A DNA stretch of 64,000 nucleotides, taken from positions 1 through 64,000 of the forward strand of contig SLNJ01000023.1 of assembly GCA_007133065.1 (NCBI GenBank), written 5' to 3'. The notes beneath the pieces were generated by a model that worked only from the letters and a program-made list of their open reading frames with translations, did no database searches and was not told where the DNA came from. Position numbers and translations under genes: made by a program. Every line of letters begins with the position of its first letter. Position 1 is the stretch's first letter. Of the stretch, positions 36,040 through 51,000 are shown piece after piece. The DNA is from Opitutales bacterium. Its GTDB lineage: Bacteria; Verrucomicrobiota; Verrucomicrobiia; Opitutales; Oceanipulchritudinaceae.

Positions 36040-39000
36040 ATGCGGTCCGGGGGGCTCGAGCTGGAGCAGCTCGAGCCTCGTATCCTCTTATCCGCGGATT
36101 CACTCTTCGGCGCAGTCGCCCTGGCGGACCAGCTGTCCACGGAAGATCATAACGGCGTAATTGAGGAGCCGCTCTTCGGCACGACTGAGCAGTACCCGAC
36201 ACAGGAATACGATTTCAGTGCGGCCCGGGAGGATATTTTCGACGGGCTCGACGGGGATGAATTCGTGCCGAATCCGGTCGATTCCGAGCCGGGATCCGGA
36301 GCCGATAGCGGGACCGAAGCGACTTCGAATCCGGTCGATTCTGTCGCCGAACCCCCCGGGGTCACCGGGGTGGATGACGGGTTGAATTCCGGTTCATTCG
36401 GGGTGACGACAAGCGGTGTCGAGGGGCTTGGTTTCGTCCCGAACGCTTCCACGGGCGCCGGCGAAGACGCGGAGCAACATGGGGTGCTTGAATTGACCGC
36501 ATCCACCGACGCCGATCCATTTCCAGGTCAGTTGACTGAAACCCTGATCGCCGCCAACGCCCCTCCCCAAGCGGGTTTCAGCGATTCTGCTACCCCTTTA
36601 CCCCAAACTTCCACGGACGATAGCGCCGCGGGAAGCTTCTCCATTGTACACGGGGGAGATACATTCTTTGCTGTATTGTCCGAAGGTTCGGAGTCCGGAG
36701 CGCTCAACCTGGTCCGTGAGATCGAGGGCATCATCGAAGAGATGCTCGAGGGCGTCAACACCGAGGGTTCGAACGTCACGGTGAACCGTCAGGAATCGCT
36801 CGGCGATGTCGACCTGGGAGGCGTGTTCACGATCGCATCTCCAGAACTTGATTTCGAGGTGAACTACGATACCGGTGACGACACGTGGGACGCCACCGTG
36901 GTGATCACCGCAGGCGGCATGAGTCTCGTGATCGGGACCGGTGACACAGTTTCGGCCACGGTCACGCCGATCGAGGGTGAGGATGACGCCGTGACCGCGA
37001 CCTTCACGCTCGACGGCACGGGAACCACCGTCGATGCATCCGCCGGTACGTTTGTTCTGCAGCTTGGCGATGTCGTCTTTTCAGTCTCCGATTTCGTGAC
37101 GGCCGGCACGAGCTTGGTGACCATGACCTACTCGCAGAGCGGCGGACTCCAGGTTGACCCGTTGACGAATGTGACTTTCGAGGTCGACCTGACGCTCGGC
37201 GAAACCGCGTTCTTCACAGCCACCGGTGAGGCGACCTTCCTGATCGAGGACGCCGGGGTCGCCGCCGTGGTGGATCTGACGCTCCAGACCGGAGAAGGAC
37301 TCGAGGCATACGGCGTCGCGCTCGACGCCACCCTCGAGTTGCGGATCAACACAACCGGGGCGCCGGTCGAACAGATCGGCACGACAACGGTCGACCTCCC
37401 GGCGGGTCCCTACGTGATGGTGACGTTGACCGACAGCGCGTTGACAATCGCAGGGAGCCGCCTGAGTGCGACCGAATTTGTTTTTGAGCGGGGCGCCGAC
37501 GGGACCGTGACGCTCGGCGGGACCGGGGTGTCGTTCGAACTCCGAACCGGATCCGGCGAGGATGCCAATCGGATCGTCGGGGTGCTCAACGCGGACTTCA
37601 ACTTCGTCTTTTCTGACGACGGCGTGTACGGGGCGATGCTGAATGCGGAGGTGGCCGGGCCGGACTTCAGCGGCGACCTCTTTCAACTTGAGGGGATCGC
37701 TGCGCTCCACCTGAACACAACGCAGGATGCGCAGAGCGTGACCGTCAGCGTGCCGACGGAAGAGCCGGGCGTGTTCGATCCGCAGGAGATCAACCTGGCT
37801 GCTGCTGCGGTCGAGGACGCCTATATTATGGTGAGCGTCGCCGCAGGCGTGCTCGTCATCGCAGGGAGTTCGGTGCGGGCGGAAACCCTCACGTTCAAGA
37901 AGGAGGGATCGACTGTGAGCATCGGCGGCACGGACGTGAGCTTTGAGCTTCGTGCTGGATCCGCCTCCGAAGCGCCGCGGATCGTTGGGCTGGAGAACGC
38001 GGACTTTCACTTTGTCTTCGACGAAAACGGGTTCTTCGGTGGGATGAACGGCGACCTCATCGGACCGGAGATCGGGTCTCTGTCATTCGCCGGGAATATT
38101 TCGCTCGAGATCAACACTACCGGCCAGGCGCAGGGTCCGTTCATGGTCGGCGAGGAGGGGGTCAGCCTGCCTGCCGGCGGTGACAACGGTTTCTACCTCA
38201 AACTCGTCATCAGCGGCATTGGTGAAGACCCGGCCTCGGTCTCGCTCGGGAGCATTTTCTCGATCACCGCGGACGAAATCTCGCTGGAGGTCGACGGCGA
38301 CGACGTCCACATCGTAATCGACGATATGACCTTCTCTGCCGGAGACGTCTTCGAGGTGGGCGGGTCGCTCGATATGACGATCACCCCGACGCAGATCGTC
38401 GTAACGGAGGCGAGTCTGACCTTTGCCGGCGATTTTGAAATCGGCACATTCTTTTCGATCACGACTCCGGGGTTGAGCCTCTCTGACTTCGTCTATGTGC
38501 ATTCCGGCGCCGATCCCCCGGACACTGGAATGCAGAGCGGCGTAATCGGCATCTCCGCCGGATCGGCGGAGCTGTTCCCGGGGCAACCCTTCAGTGCCGA
38601 CGCAACCGGGATCGACGGCTCCTTCAATCTGGTGACGGGTGCATTCTCGATCACCCTCGATACGTTCACGCTCACCGCGGGCTCCGCATTCGAAGTCGAT
38701 GCCGCAGGGATCACGATCCAGTACGACCCGGCTGACGACGGTGTTCAGGAGCTGGTGAAGATCATGGACGGGACGATCACGATACTCCCGATCTCGCTCT
38801 CGGCAACCGTATCGAATCTCTCGATTCGCACGGACGGTTTCGGATTCGGGGAATTGACCGTCGAGGTCGAGGGCGATTTCGCGCTGGGAGGAATCATGAC
38901 CCTGGTGGACCCGGGGATCACGATCAAAGATTTCAATGTCGTATACGGCGAGAGTTTCAGCTTCACAGGCTCTATAACAGTCTTCGCAGGCGAAGCAGCC

Positions 39001-42000
39001 TTCTTCCCGGGGAACTCCTTCTTCTCAGCTGAATTGACCGGGGTTGCGGCCACGGTGAACTTCAATGCGGCCGGCGAGTTCCAGAGTTTCGTCTTCGCGG
39101 CCGACGAGCTGTCGCTCAGCTTCGGCGCCTTCCTTACCATCGAAGCTTCCGACGTCAATATCGATACCGGAGCCGTCGGAGGGGAGTACGTGGCACAGTT
39201 CGGGTCGGTCGGCGCGTCGATCAACGCCGGAGTGCTGACAATCGGCGGTTCCGCACAGAACTTCGCGATCACCGCGGAGGGCGACTTCGTGACCCTAGAC
39301 CAGTTCGGGTTCGCCTTCAGCGTCTCTGCCGACGACGCGGATGCATTCCAGCTTCCCTCCTGGCTCCCATCCTTCTCGATCGAGATTGAATTGCAGTGGA
39401 AGACCTCGTTCTCCGAGGCTCCCGCGGACTTTTATCTGATCCTCTCGGGAAGCCTTACCAATGCCTCCTTGCCTGGCTTTAGCGCCATCACGCTAAGCGG
39501 AAGCGTGCAGGATCTCGTCATCGACGTCGGGCTGCTGACGCAAGGCAAGTTCCCGATCGTCGGGATCGGATCGATCGAGCTTTCCGTCGAGGGTGAGGTC
39601 GGTGGGCTCTCGTTCTCCGGGGGGCTGGCTTTCGGCTTGATCCGCCTGGACGCCGAGGGAGAGCGCATTGCGGGGAATGACCTGACCACCGAAGCAGCCG
39701 AATCGTACATGTACGGGGCGATCATGGCGGGAGTCGAGATCGCCGGGAAGGGGCTCGAGCTCCGCTTCGGCCTCTCCGAAGCCGGGCCGCTCGCGTTCTT
39801 TGTCTCCGCCCAGATTCCGATCCTTCTTGAACCGAACTCCGGTCTGATGCTCACGGGGATTCGCGGTGGCGTCTCCTTTGGAAAGACGATTCCCGAGCCG
39901 GAGAATGCCGAGGCGCTGAGCGGCAGCGAGTACGGCTCGACCGGCGATCAATCGTTCAGCGAATGGGTCGCCGGTCTCGAAGAACAGGTGATTACGCTGG
40001 GCAATGCCGGGGGCGGGATGGCCTTCCTCTCCGAGCCGATGGTGTTCGAACTCGGCGCATCGATCTCCTCAATGCACATCGCCGGGGCGATCGAGGGAGA
40101 GGTCGACTTTATGATGGACACGCAGGGACGGTTCGTCATCGGAGGGCAGATCACTTTCGCCGACGCGCTCACCGACCGCGTCCGGATCTATGGGGATCTG
40201 GCCGATCTGCCCAACATGACCATGATGTTCCTCCTGGAGCGGCCGGCAGAGTCGCCGATCGTCAAGAAATTCGGGGAACTGACCATGGAGTTTATCGCGG
40301 TCTCCGAGGGGGGTGAGCGACTCCTTCAAGGCGTCCTGAACGACGAGAATGAAGCCGTCGGAGGCACCCTGCAACCGGGAGAAACGCTGCTCGTGCGCAT
40401 CACCCTGGCCGGTGGCGCGGAGTTCGACTTGCTCGGTTTCGCCGGAGCCCGCCTGGAAGGGACCGTCACCGTCGACATCACGACCGTAAAACTCACGGTC
40501 GACTTCGACGCCACCCTCGCGATCAACCCGCTGATGGGGCAGGTGGGGGCGGCGGCCGGACGCCTTGTCCTGGATTACAGCGACGGGATAGCGTTCTGGG
40601 GGGTTCTGAAGGTGACGGCCAATCTGGATGGACTCTCCGACTACGGCGTCTCTGGAACCGGGTGGGGGCTGATGCAGTTCAACACCACCAACGAGGTCAA
40701 GACCGAGACCATCACGTTGCCGGAAAGCGATCCCGAGGAGTTCCAGATCGCCTCGGGGTTCCGGATGAGCCTGCAGGCAGAGTTGATCTTCTCCGTCGAT
40801 GATTCGCCTGTCTTCGCCATCAACGGGGCCGCGGCATTCGCCATCACGGCAGACGGGGTGGACGCTTACGTGAACGGCACGCTCACGCTCGGCTCCTCCG
40901 AGGAACCGTTGCTCACATTCAACGTCCTGGGCGTTCTGTTGATCCGAAGCAATGGAATCGCGGCAATGTTCGAACTCGGATTCGAGACGCCGGAGGATGA
41001 GAATCCCGCTGTGCCGATCACGATGACGGCCGATCTCTTTCTTCAGCTCAACACGTTTGAGCAGGAGATGACGTACACGATACCGGAGGAGCTTCCGCCG
41101 CTTTACCAGGATACCGATCAGGAGACGCGGGACATCGTGATCACCGCGTACCCGCCGTCGCTTGACGGTGCATCCGGGCCTGCTGCCGCTCACGTTGTCA
41201 TCATGGGCGCAGGCAGCATGACGATCGACGGTGTCTTCGAGCTCCAGGGATCCTTCCGGATCATGCTTCTCGCCGATCGGTTTGAACTCGAGATGGACAT
41301 GACGATGAGCCTCGAGCCGTTGGGACAGCTCGACGCGCGCGGCACGCTGGTCATTACGGAGGCGGGGATCGTCGCCGGCCTGCAGCTCGGTGTTCAGGGA
41401 TCCACACCCTCCGATGTCGGCGAAGGCGACCTGGCGTTTACGGCCCTCTTCCAGTTCGAAATGAACACGACAAACGGGCCCGCCGAGATCACACGCTACA
41501 AGGTCGATCCTTCGACCAAAGCGATCGTGTCCGGCGAGATGGAGACCGTCACAATCGCAGCCGGGACGGTTCGGATTTTCGCTGCAGGTGAGGTGGCGGT
41601 CGCCGGAACCCTCGCTTTCAACGGCTCATTCACCCTCGTTTATGCCGGAGAGACACTCGAGGTTCACTTCGACGCAAGAATTGAAGTGCAAGCGGGATCG
41701 CACCGGATCTTTGACGCCGATGTGGAAGGTTACCTCAATATCTCCTCAGAGGGTCTGGTGGCGGTGTTCGTCCTTTCTTTGCGCCCCGGTGGCGGTCCGG
41801 ACTCCAACCTCGGTTTCAGTTTCTCGATCGACACCTTCCGATTGGAGATCAACACCACCGGGTCATCGCAGATCGTGACCTTGACGAGCGGGACGGTGTT
41901 TCTGCCCGCGGGTCAGCCGACTCCCCACCTGCGGTTGTTCATCGCCGGGAGCCTGACCATCGGACCGGCCACGCTCGACGGCTCATTCGCAATTCAACTC

Positions 42001-45000
42001 TCCGGGGACGCCTTCAGCATCTCGATCAACGCCACGATCTCGGTCTTTGGAACCACCCTCTCTGCCAGCGGGTTTGCGAGCGTCTACTCCGGCGCCAGTC
42101 CAGGCATCGTGGTGAGCATCCAGCTCCGCCTCGGTGGCGGCACCAATGTCACGGTGAACCCGGTCGATGGCCTCGACTTCACGGTTCGCGGATCCTTCCA
42201 GCTGGAGTTGAACACCACGAACCAGACGCGCGAGGGCATCGCGCCCAACTCGTTCGCGATCGCGGTTTCGGACCTGTACGTCAATCTCTTCGGCTTCGAG
42301 CTCTCGGGCTCGTTGAGGATCGGGATCTCTCACGCAGGCCTGGAAATCTACATTCCATCCTCGGATCCGCTCACCCTCGACTTCTTCGGCTTCCTGACCC
42401 TCAGCGTCTCCGGGAAACTTGAGACCAACGGCAATTTCAGCTTCACCGCATCGGCGTCGGTCACGATTCTCAATCCCGACGTCTTTGGCTTCACGGGAAG
42501 CGTCTCGGTGACGTTCTCGAACGATGGGTTCGCCGGCAGCTTGAGCGGCACCTTCGGGGCGTTCGGGATCAAAGTCTCCGCGGGCGGCGATTTCTTCATC
42601 CAGAGCGGTCTGGTGAAAATCTCGGTCCGGATCAGCCTCCAGATCACCCCGGCGTTCTCCTTCAAGTTCTGGAAGCCGTTCAAAACCTTCAGAGTTCACG
42701 TACCGGCTGTCGTGATCTCGGGGAACTGGAGCATGACCTTCGGCGCCCTTACCACGGCACCGGAAATTCCTCCGCCTCCGAGTCTCGCGAGGACCAGCGG
42801 CAATACGCTGTTCCTCAATATCGGTGAGGATGTTCACCATCGTGGCGAATTCTATCCCGCCGACGATGAGAGTTACCTCATCACCGCCGTCGGGTTGGGG
42901 AGCGAGACCGGGCAGAGGATCCAGGTCAGCGCCCTCGGTTTCGACCAGGAATTCGACAACATTACCCACATTGTTGCACGAAACACCCAGTCCTATAACA
43001 ATTACATTGCCATCGATAACGACGTGATGGCAACCGTTGCGATCAACGTCGGCAAGACCGTCACCGGCGAGAACCGCTTTATGCTCGGCGGCGGCGCTGC
43101 CATCGTGGAGGCGGGTCCCGGGAGGCATGTGGTCGAGTTTGGCGCAGGCGGCGGCACCTACATCGGTGGGGCGGGCGACAGCAGCATTACGGATCACTCC
43201 GGCGGATCCCTTACGGTGAAGGCGCCGGGATTCGATGAATACGTCTTGTCGGACGGATCCCTCACCTATGGCGACGGTGATGAGGATACCATTCCATACA
43301 TCATGACGTTCGTCGGAAACTCCGTCGAAAACGTGATCCTTGAAGGAGCGGCGAACGCCACGTACGAGACCAGTAACCTGCCCGGAATCGACGATGAGGA
43401 TGGATCGACGGTTCCCGCCACCCCGTGGACGGGGAATGCGACGTTCACCGGTTCGGGCAGCTCCAGTGTCCTCCGTGCGGGCAGCACCGGAAATCTGACG
43501 CTCACGAACTCCTCCCTGGCGGACTCTTCCACCAGTGCCGCCGTCACGTTGAACAACATTGCGATCGCCCACCTGGTCGGCGGCGATGGGGCAAACACCT
43601 TTAATGTATCCGGGTGGACCCAGAACGGCAGCATCAACGGGGGCGGAGGCTCCGACACCGTGGTCGCCACGAACAATGCGAATTTCGCACTCAGCGACAG
43701 TTCGCTGACCCGCTCCTCCGGTGGCACACTGGAGTTGGCAGGCGTTGAGATCGCGAACCTCACGGGCGGCGGCGGCGCCAACGCCTTCACCGTCGACAGC
43801 TGGACCGGAAGCGCGTTGCTCGATGGTACCGGGGGATCGGACACGTACACCATCAACCTGACAGGGAGTGGTTCCGGAACCGTCACCGTCGCCGATACCG
43901 GCGCGTCCGGCACCGACGCGCTCACGGTGAACGGCACCGCCGGATCCGACCTCTTCACTGTTTCCGGCACTGCGGTGACGCTCGGCGTGAACACCGAGAC
44001 CGTCAACTACAGTGGAGTCGAAACCCTCACGGTCAACGGGACCGCCGGCAACGATACCTTTGTAGTCAACGACACCTCAATCCCCACGACCATCAATGGC
44101 GGGGCAGGGAACGATCTGTTTACCGTTAACCACAGTTCCGCCTCGCTGGTGATGAATGGCGACACCGGTAACGACACCTTCAACATCCGTACGATCGCCG
44201 CCCCTGCGACCCTCAACACAGGTTCCGGGACGAATACTGTCAACGTCGGCAGCACCGCGGGAAGTCTTGGCGGGATCTCTGAAAAACTGACCGTCAACGG
44301 CCAGGGAACCCTCGACACGGTGCATTTGAATGACTCCGGTGCCTGGACCGACCGGGTCGGTATCCTCAGTGCCAACCGGATCACCGGTCTCGGCATGGCG
44401 GGCGGGGCGAGCACCAAGGGGGTCGAATACTCCGGAATCGAGGTCTTGAACCTCAACCTGGGCTCGGGCAGCGACACCTTCACGATCCTCGGTACCCATG
44501 CCGGAACGACGACAGTGAACACCGGCGGTGGAAACGACCGCATCAACATCCGATCGATCTCCGGCCCGACGACCGCCAACACGGGGGTGGGGAACGATCT
44601 CGTCTATGTCGGGTCACAGGCTGGGCTCGGTGATTCCGGCGGGACCCTCAACGCGATCGCGGCCGCCCTGACGATTCACGGAGGGACCGGCACGGATTCG
44701 CTCTTCCTCGACGACAGCGGCGATCCGACCGCAAACACCGGAGTCCTGACCGGTTCGACCGTCAGCGGGCTCGGAATGGGTGGGGTCCTCACCTATGATG
44801 CATTCGCTGTGCTCCACCTCAATCTCGGGTCGGGCGGTGATACACTCTTTATCGAAGGAACCCACGCCGGCGTGACCCACATCGATACCGGCGGTGGCGA
44901 TGATACTGTTCGTGTCGGACGCAACACCGCGACGCCCTCCGTGACGCTCAACGCCATGCTCGGAGAGCTCAACATCGCCGGTGGCGGCGGATTCAACACG

Positions 45001-48000
45001 TTGATTGGCGACGACTCCGCCGCGGCGCAGAACCGCGCCGGATCCCTTACGGCCGACACGATCACAGGCCTCGGAATGGGACACGGAATCTCCTACCTGC
45101 AGTTTGACATGCTTGAGATCGAATTGGGCTCCGGGGACGACACATTCGCGATCGACAGCACCCACACGGGATCAACGCTCTTGAACGCCGGCCCGGGCGA
45201 TGATGTGGTCAACATTCAGACGATCGCGGGAATTACGACGATAAACGGGGGTCCCGGCGGGGACACAATCAACATCGGCAGTAACGCGCCCGGCGCGGAC
45301 GGCACGCTCAACGGTATCGCTGCCGCACTGATTGTTGATGGGCAGACCGGTGCCAATGTGCTCAATCTCGACGACACCGGAGACGCCGCTCCCACGTCCG
45401 GGAATCTGACAGCTTCGACCGTCAACGGCCTCGGCTTGAGCCCCGCGGGGATTACGTACCTCGGCATGATGGCGGTGAGCATCCGCCTGGGCGACGGAGA
45501 CAACACCTTTACCGTCGACAGCACCCATACCGGGACAACTTACCTCCATTCGGGCGCGGGGGACGATGAGGTGAACGTGCGCACCATCCATGGTATCACG
45601 ACCATCCACGGCGGAGCCGGGAACGACACAATCAACGTCGGAACGCTCGCACCCGAGACGCACGGCAACCTCAACAGCATTGGCGCCCACCTGAGCGTCG
45701 ACGGCGGGACCGGGACGAATACGCTCAACGTCGATGATACCGGGGATGATTTCACCAATACAGGAACGCTCACCGATACGGCTCTGACCGGGCTCGGAAT
45801 GAGCGATGACGGCCTGACGTACGCCAACATCGCGCTGCTCAACATTTCCCTCGGATCCGGAGACGATGTCTTCACAATCGACAGCACCTACGCCGGCACC
45901 ACCACCAACCTGTTCGCGGGAGCTGGCAACGACCAGATCCGTGCCCGCACAATCAGCGGCCCGACCCACATATACGGCGAATCAGGCGACAATCGCGTCT
46001 GGGTGGGAACAAAGGCACCCGCCTCCGATGGCACCGTCAACGGGATTGCAGCCCCCCTTGTGGTTGACGGCGGCAGTGGGCACAACGAGCTGTACGTGGA
46101 CGACACAGGCGATCCGGAGGCCACGACCGGCACGCTTACCGAGACCACCATCACCGGCCTCGGAATGACGGACGGGGTCACATACACGAACATCGCCCGC
46201 CTTGAAATTGAACTCGGCTCCGGGGGGAACCGGTTCACCGTCAACAGCACGCACACCGGCGCCACCGAGCTCGACTCCGGTACGGGCGACGATACGATCG
46301 ACATCGTTGGCATCGCCGGTGCGACTTGGATCCACGGCAACGACGGGGACGACGTCATCACGGTCAACCCCGACCACGTCACCGATAACAACCCGATTGG
46401 CGCCGTGCTCCACCTGGACGGCAACGACGGAAGCGACACGTACTTCATATACCTGACCGGCACCGGCGAATCGTTGATCAACGTGCATGACAGCGGCGGG
46501 ATTGCGGACACGGATGCCCTGACCCTCTACGGGACGCCTTTTGACGACACGTTCCTGCTTCGCAAGGACTTTATCGTCCTCCTGCAGTACATCGACGGCG
46601 ATCAGCTCGGGACCTATGAACGGATCAATTACGATCAAAACATCAACGGCATGCTCACGATCAACGCCGTGGGCGGGCAGAATCACTTCGCCATCGATGA
46701 CAACAGCTCGATCACGACGATCAACGGTTCCGGTGACGGCGTGCCCGGCGAGGCTGGTGACACCTTCCAGATCGGCCAGTTGTTCGGTGCGGAGTTCGCC
46801 GGGGACGGTCCCGGGGCCGGGATCGGCTTCGGCGCGGGCGACCTCCTCGAGACCACCCGCGGGTGGCTATCGCCCGGCGTGACCAATCCGCTCACAATCA
46901 ACGGCGGCGACGGAAACAACACCTTCACAGTTTACCACAACCGCGCGGTCCTGAACCTGAGCGGCGGCGACGGCAATGACACCTTCATCGTGCGGTCATT
47001 CGCCCTGGCGGGTTCGTTCGAAGCCCAAGAGCTATACGACGATGATCGCGACACGACGAACATCGCTGCCGGGGGAGGGGACGACCACATCGAGTACGCC
47101 GTGAACGCGCCGGTGTCGATCGACGGCGGTAGCGGGTTCAACACGGTGGTCGTGATCGGCACCGAATTCGGCGATAAAATCGTGGTCACGCAGGACGGGG
47201 TGTATGGATCCGGACTCTTTGTGGAATTCGTCAACGTGCAGGAACTCGTCGTGCACGGTGCGGAGGGCAACGACAATATTTGGGTGCTGGGAACGCCGGA
47301 GGGGGTTTCTGTCCGGATCGTCGGGGGTCTTGGATCGGACAGCATCCACGTCGGCGGCAATCCGGGCACCGTTGTCTCGAACGACCTGCGCGGACACAGC
47401 GGGCTGATCGGGCACGGGATCGACACCGGCGATCCGGACCGCGACGCCGCGTTCGATGACGTTCACGTGCCGGGCATCTCGGCAAACGTCGCCGACAATG
47501 ACGGGCCGGGTGTTGTACTGACCGAGGCAGGCGGCCGCCTGCAGGTTTACGAGGGCGGCGAAATTCCCGGTTTCCTCGCCGCGCACGACAGCTACACGGT
47601 CGTGTTGACGCACGCTCCTGCGGCGCCTGTGACCGTGACAGTCTCGGCACAGCGTCCGTCGCCGGCACAACAGAGTCGCGGCGAGGATACGATCCTGGTC
47701 TCCTCCGGCACGGCGCCGGGCACCTTCGAGCGCTCGATCACGCTGGAATTTAGCGAGGAGAACTGGAACACGCCGCAGACGGTATACGTACAGGCGGCGG
47801 GAGACGACGCTGCGCAGGGCGAGCGCACACACGTGATCAGCCACAGCCTGAACAGCGGGGACGAGGGGTACAACAACCTGCCGGTGCGCAATATTCCGGT
47901 GACGGTGTTCGACAACGATGCGGCGGGCATCATCCTGCTCCACGAAAGCTTCGAGCCGACTGTATTCGAAGGGGGCGCTACGGACGCGTATGCGGTGGTG

Positions 48001-51000
48001 TTGACCCGTCAGCCTACCGGGAACGTAACCGTCAACCTGTTCCCGGACGAGCAGGTAGGAGTCTCGAGTGACACGCTTACGTTCACTTCGGAGAACTGGA
48101 ATGTGCCCCAGCTGGTGACAATCCAGGCGGTCGACGATAATGAACCGGAGGGGCGGCATCACGGCTTTATCCATCATGAGCTGGCGAGTGCGGACGTCGA
48201 CTTCGACGGAATCTCCGGCGGCCGCCTGACCGTTTTGGTGCAGGACAACGACGCGCCGGGCGTTCACGTGGAGGAGCGTGACGGGTCGACGAACGTGATC
48301 GAGGGGGGCACGGCCGAAGATGGAGCGCCGTTCAGCGACACGTATACGGTGGTGTTGACGAAGCAGCCGAGCGGTCCGGTGACGATCAACCTCGAAGCGC
48401 TGCCAACGGCCACCTCGAATTTCCCCGGCGGTCCGTTCAATCCGCAGGTGGAGCTCTCGGTGAACCAGTTGACCTTCACTCCGGAGAACTGGGATCAGCC
48501 GCAGACGGTGACGGTCACGGCGATGAATGACGAGGTCGTGAACGGGGGCGATTACAAGGTGTTCACCTCGAACTTCCGGGTGAGCGATATCCGCGGTCCG
48601 TTGATGATCGACGGGGGCATCGGCGACGGCATTCCGCCGCTGCAGGTCGGGATCGGGCTGCCGGGCGAACAGACCGGACCGCTGTTGGAGGTCGACAATC
48701 CGAACCTCTTTGTCGAGGAGGAAGATCAGGTGGACCGGGTGATCATCCACAACGATCACAGCGTGGCCAACGATGAGGCGGTGCTGACTGCGGATCGCCT
48801 CTATGGACTAGGGATGGTCGAGGAGACGACAATCCAGGGCAACACGTTCCCGGCAGGAATCCAATACAAGGAACTCGAAGAGGTGATCATCAACCTCGGG
48901 TCCGGAAACAACACGTTGACGATCGAGAGCACACACGAAGGGCGCACGATCATCCAGGGGGGGCGTGGTGACGATACTTTCAATATTCGCACCATCGACG
49001 GTCATACAACCCTCTTCGGAGCCGAGGGCGAGGACACGTTCAATGTCGGTACTCTCGCGCCGGGAACGGGCGGGGATGTCAACGGGATCCAGGCTCTTCT
49101 GACAATCGATGGCGGCGCCGGGAACAACGTGCTCAACGTCGACGATCGGGCGGAAGTCGCCGACGTCACCGGGATCCTCACTCAGTCCACGCTTACCGGG
49201 CTTGGGATGCGCTCCGACCTGGCGACCGCGAACGATCTGATTCAGCTGACCGTTACCGCTACGGGCGGCAGCTACATGCTCGGTCACAACGGTACGAGCG
49301 TCGAGGTCGCCTGGGATGCCGACCATCACGCATTGACCGCGGCCCTCTGGGAACTGCTCGGAAACCGCAACGCCGCCGCGCTGACGTTCGGCGATGTGGC
49401 TCTGATCAACCTTCAGGGCGAGCTGCGCGGGGACGGCGTCGAGCTGACGGTTGACGCTTCGGGATTGACGCACGACTCGGGTGTACCACAGGCGGAACTC
49501 CTGCGCCGGACCGACGGGATTAACTACTACGCAATCGACATGCTGAACATCGCGCTGGGCGACGGCGCCGACGTCTTCAATGTTCAGGGAACAACGGCCG
49601 CTACCAATCTGATGACACGCGGCGGGGATGACCGGATCTATGTCTCCTCTGAAGCCAACCTCGACCTCGACACCGCCACGGACTTCCTCCGGGGCCACCT
49701 CGACCGGATCACCGGCGCGCTCAACATCGACGCGGGAACCGGCCGGAACCTGCTCATGATCAGCGACGAGGCGAATCCGGTCGCTTCCGGGACCGCGGAA
49801 GCCCCGGCTCGGATCACCGATCAGACCTCGGATCTGTTCGCGGAGCAGCTCGCACGGTTCGGCTCGGATGTTTTCGCGCCGTTCCTGGGACTGCCGGATC
49901 CGGAGATTGTCATCGAGGGGCTGGCGCCGGCACCGATCAACTACCGGGCTGATGTAGCCGGAGACTATACCGGTGGGATCACGGTCTGGAGCGGGTTTGG
50001 TGACGATTATATCCAGATCGACGGCACGCACTACCGCGAGAATGTACGAACCGTGACGACGCTCAACACAGGGCTCGGCGATGACCACATCGTCGTCGAC
50101 CTGCATGCGGACAAGGATGGATTCTTCGTGCTCAACACCGAGGGACCGTATCCGGGGAACGACGAATTCGAGATTCCCGATTGGGCGGTTGGAATCACGG
50201 ACCATGACACGGTCGATGCCTCGAGCTCAACGCTGCCGCTGGTGATCTTCGGCGGGGACGGCGATGATACGATCACCGGTGGCCAGGCCGGAGACATCAT
50301 TTTCGGCGACCGGGGGCGGGTGCACTACGCCGATGACAACGGCGAGGTCGTTGCAGTCCTTGGCGGCGGCGGACCCGGCGACAGGACCGACGGAGTGATC
50401 CGTCCGGCCTCGGCAATCTTTAGCGTCGATCACGCAGTTGGCGGCGCGAATGCGATCACCGGCGGAGAGGGCGACGATGTGATCGTTGGCGGGCCGGGAT
50501 CAGATGCGATCGACGCCGGAGAGGGCGAGAATGTTGTCTTCGGCGACAACGGCCGGATTGAGCTGGTGGCCGGCATCCCGGTGCTGATCACCACGACCGC
50601 GCCGGGGATCGGAGGCGACGACACGATCACGGCCGGCTCCGGCAACGACATCGTGCTCGGCGGGCACGGCGACGATACCATCACGATCGCCGGCGGCGAC
50701 AACGTCGTGATCGGCGATCACGGCCGAATTGAGGCCGTTGCGGGACTACTCCAGTTGATCACCGCTACCGAGCCAACCCTCGGCGGTGATGACACGATCA
50801 CGACCGGTTCCGGCAACGACATCATCCTCGGAGGCACCGGATCGGACTGGATTGAAACCAGTGCGGGCAACAACCTGATCTTTGGGGACCACGGACGGGT
50901 CGAGGCAAATGACGGCCACTTTATTGACTCGAGCCTCCTGCCGCTTGCCCTCCCGCACGAAGAGGTGCCGTTCACCTTCACTTCGATTTATACCGGTTTG

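Noticed and set aside
44160-46400. Regular DNA repeats that could be mistaken for a CRISPR array
   Set aside because: Repeats are 300-379 bases apart, diverged, and in frame with a protein repeat; there are no short identical direct repeats and no cas genes.
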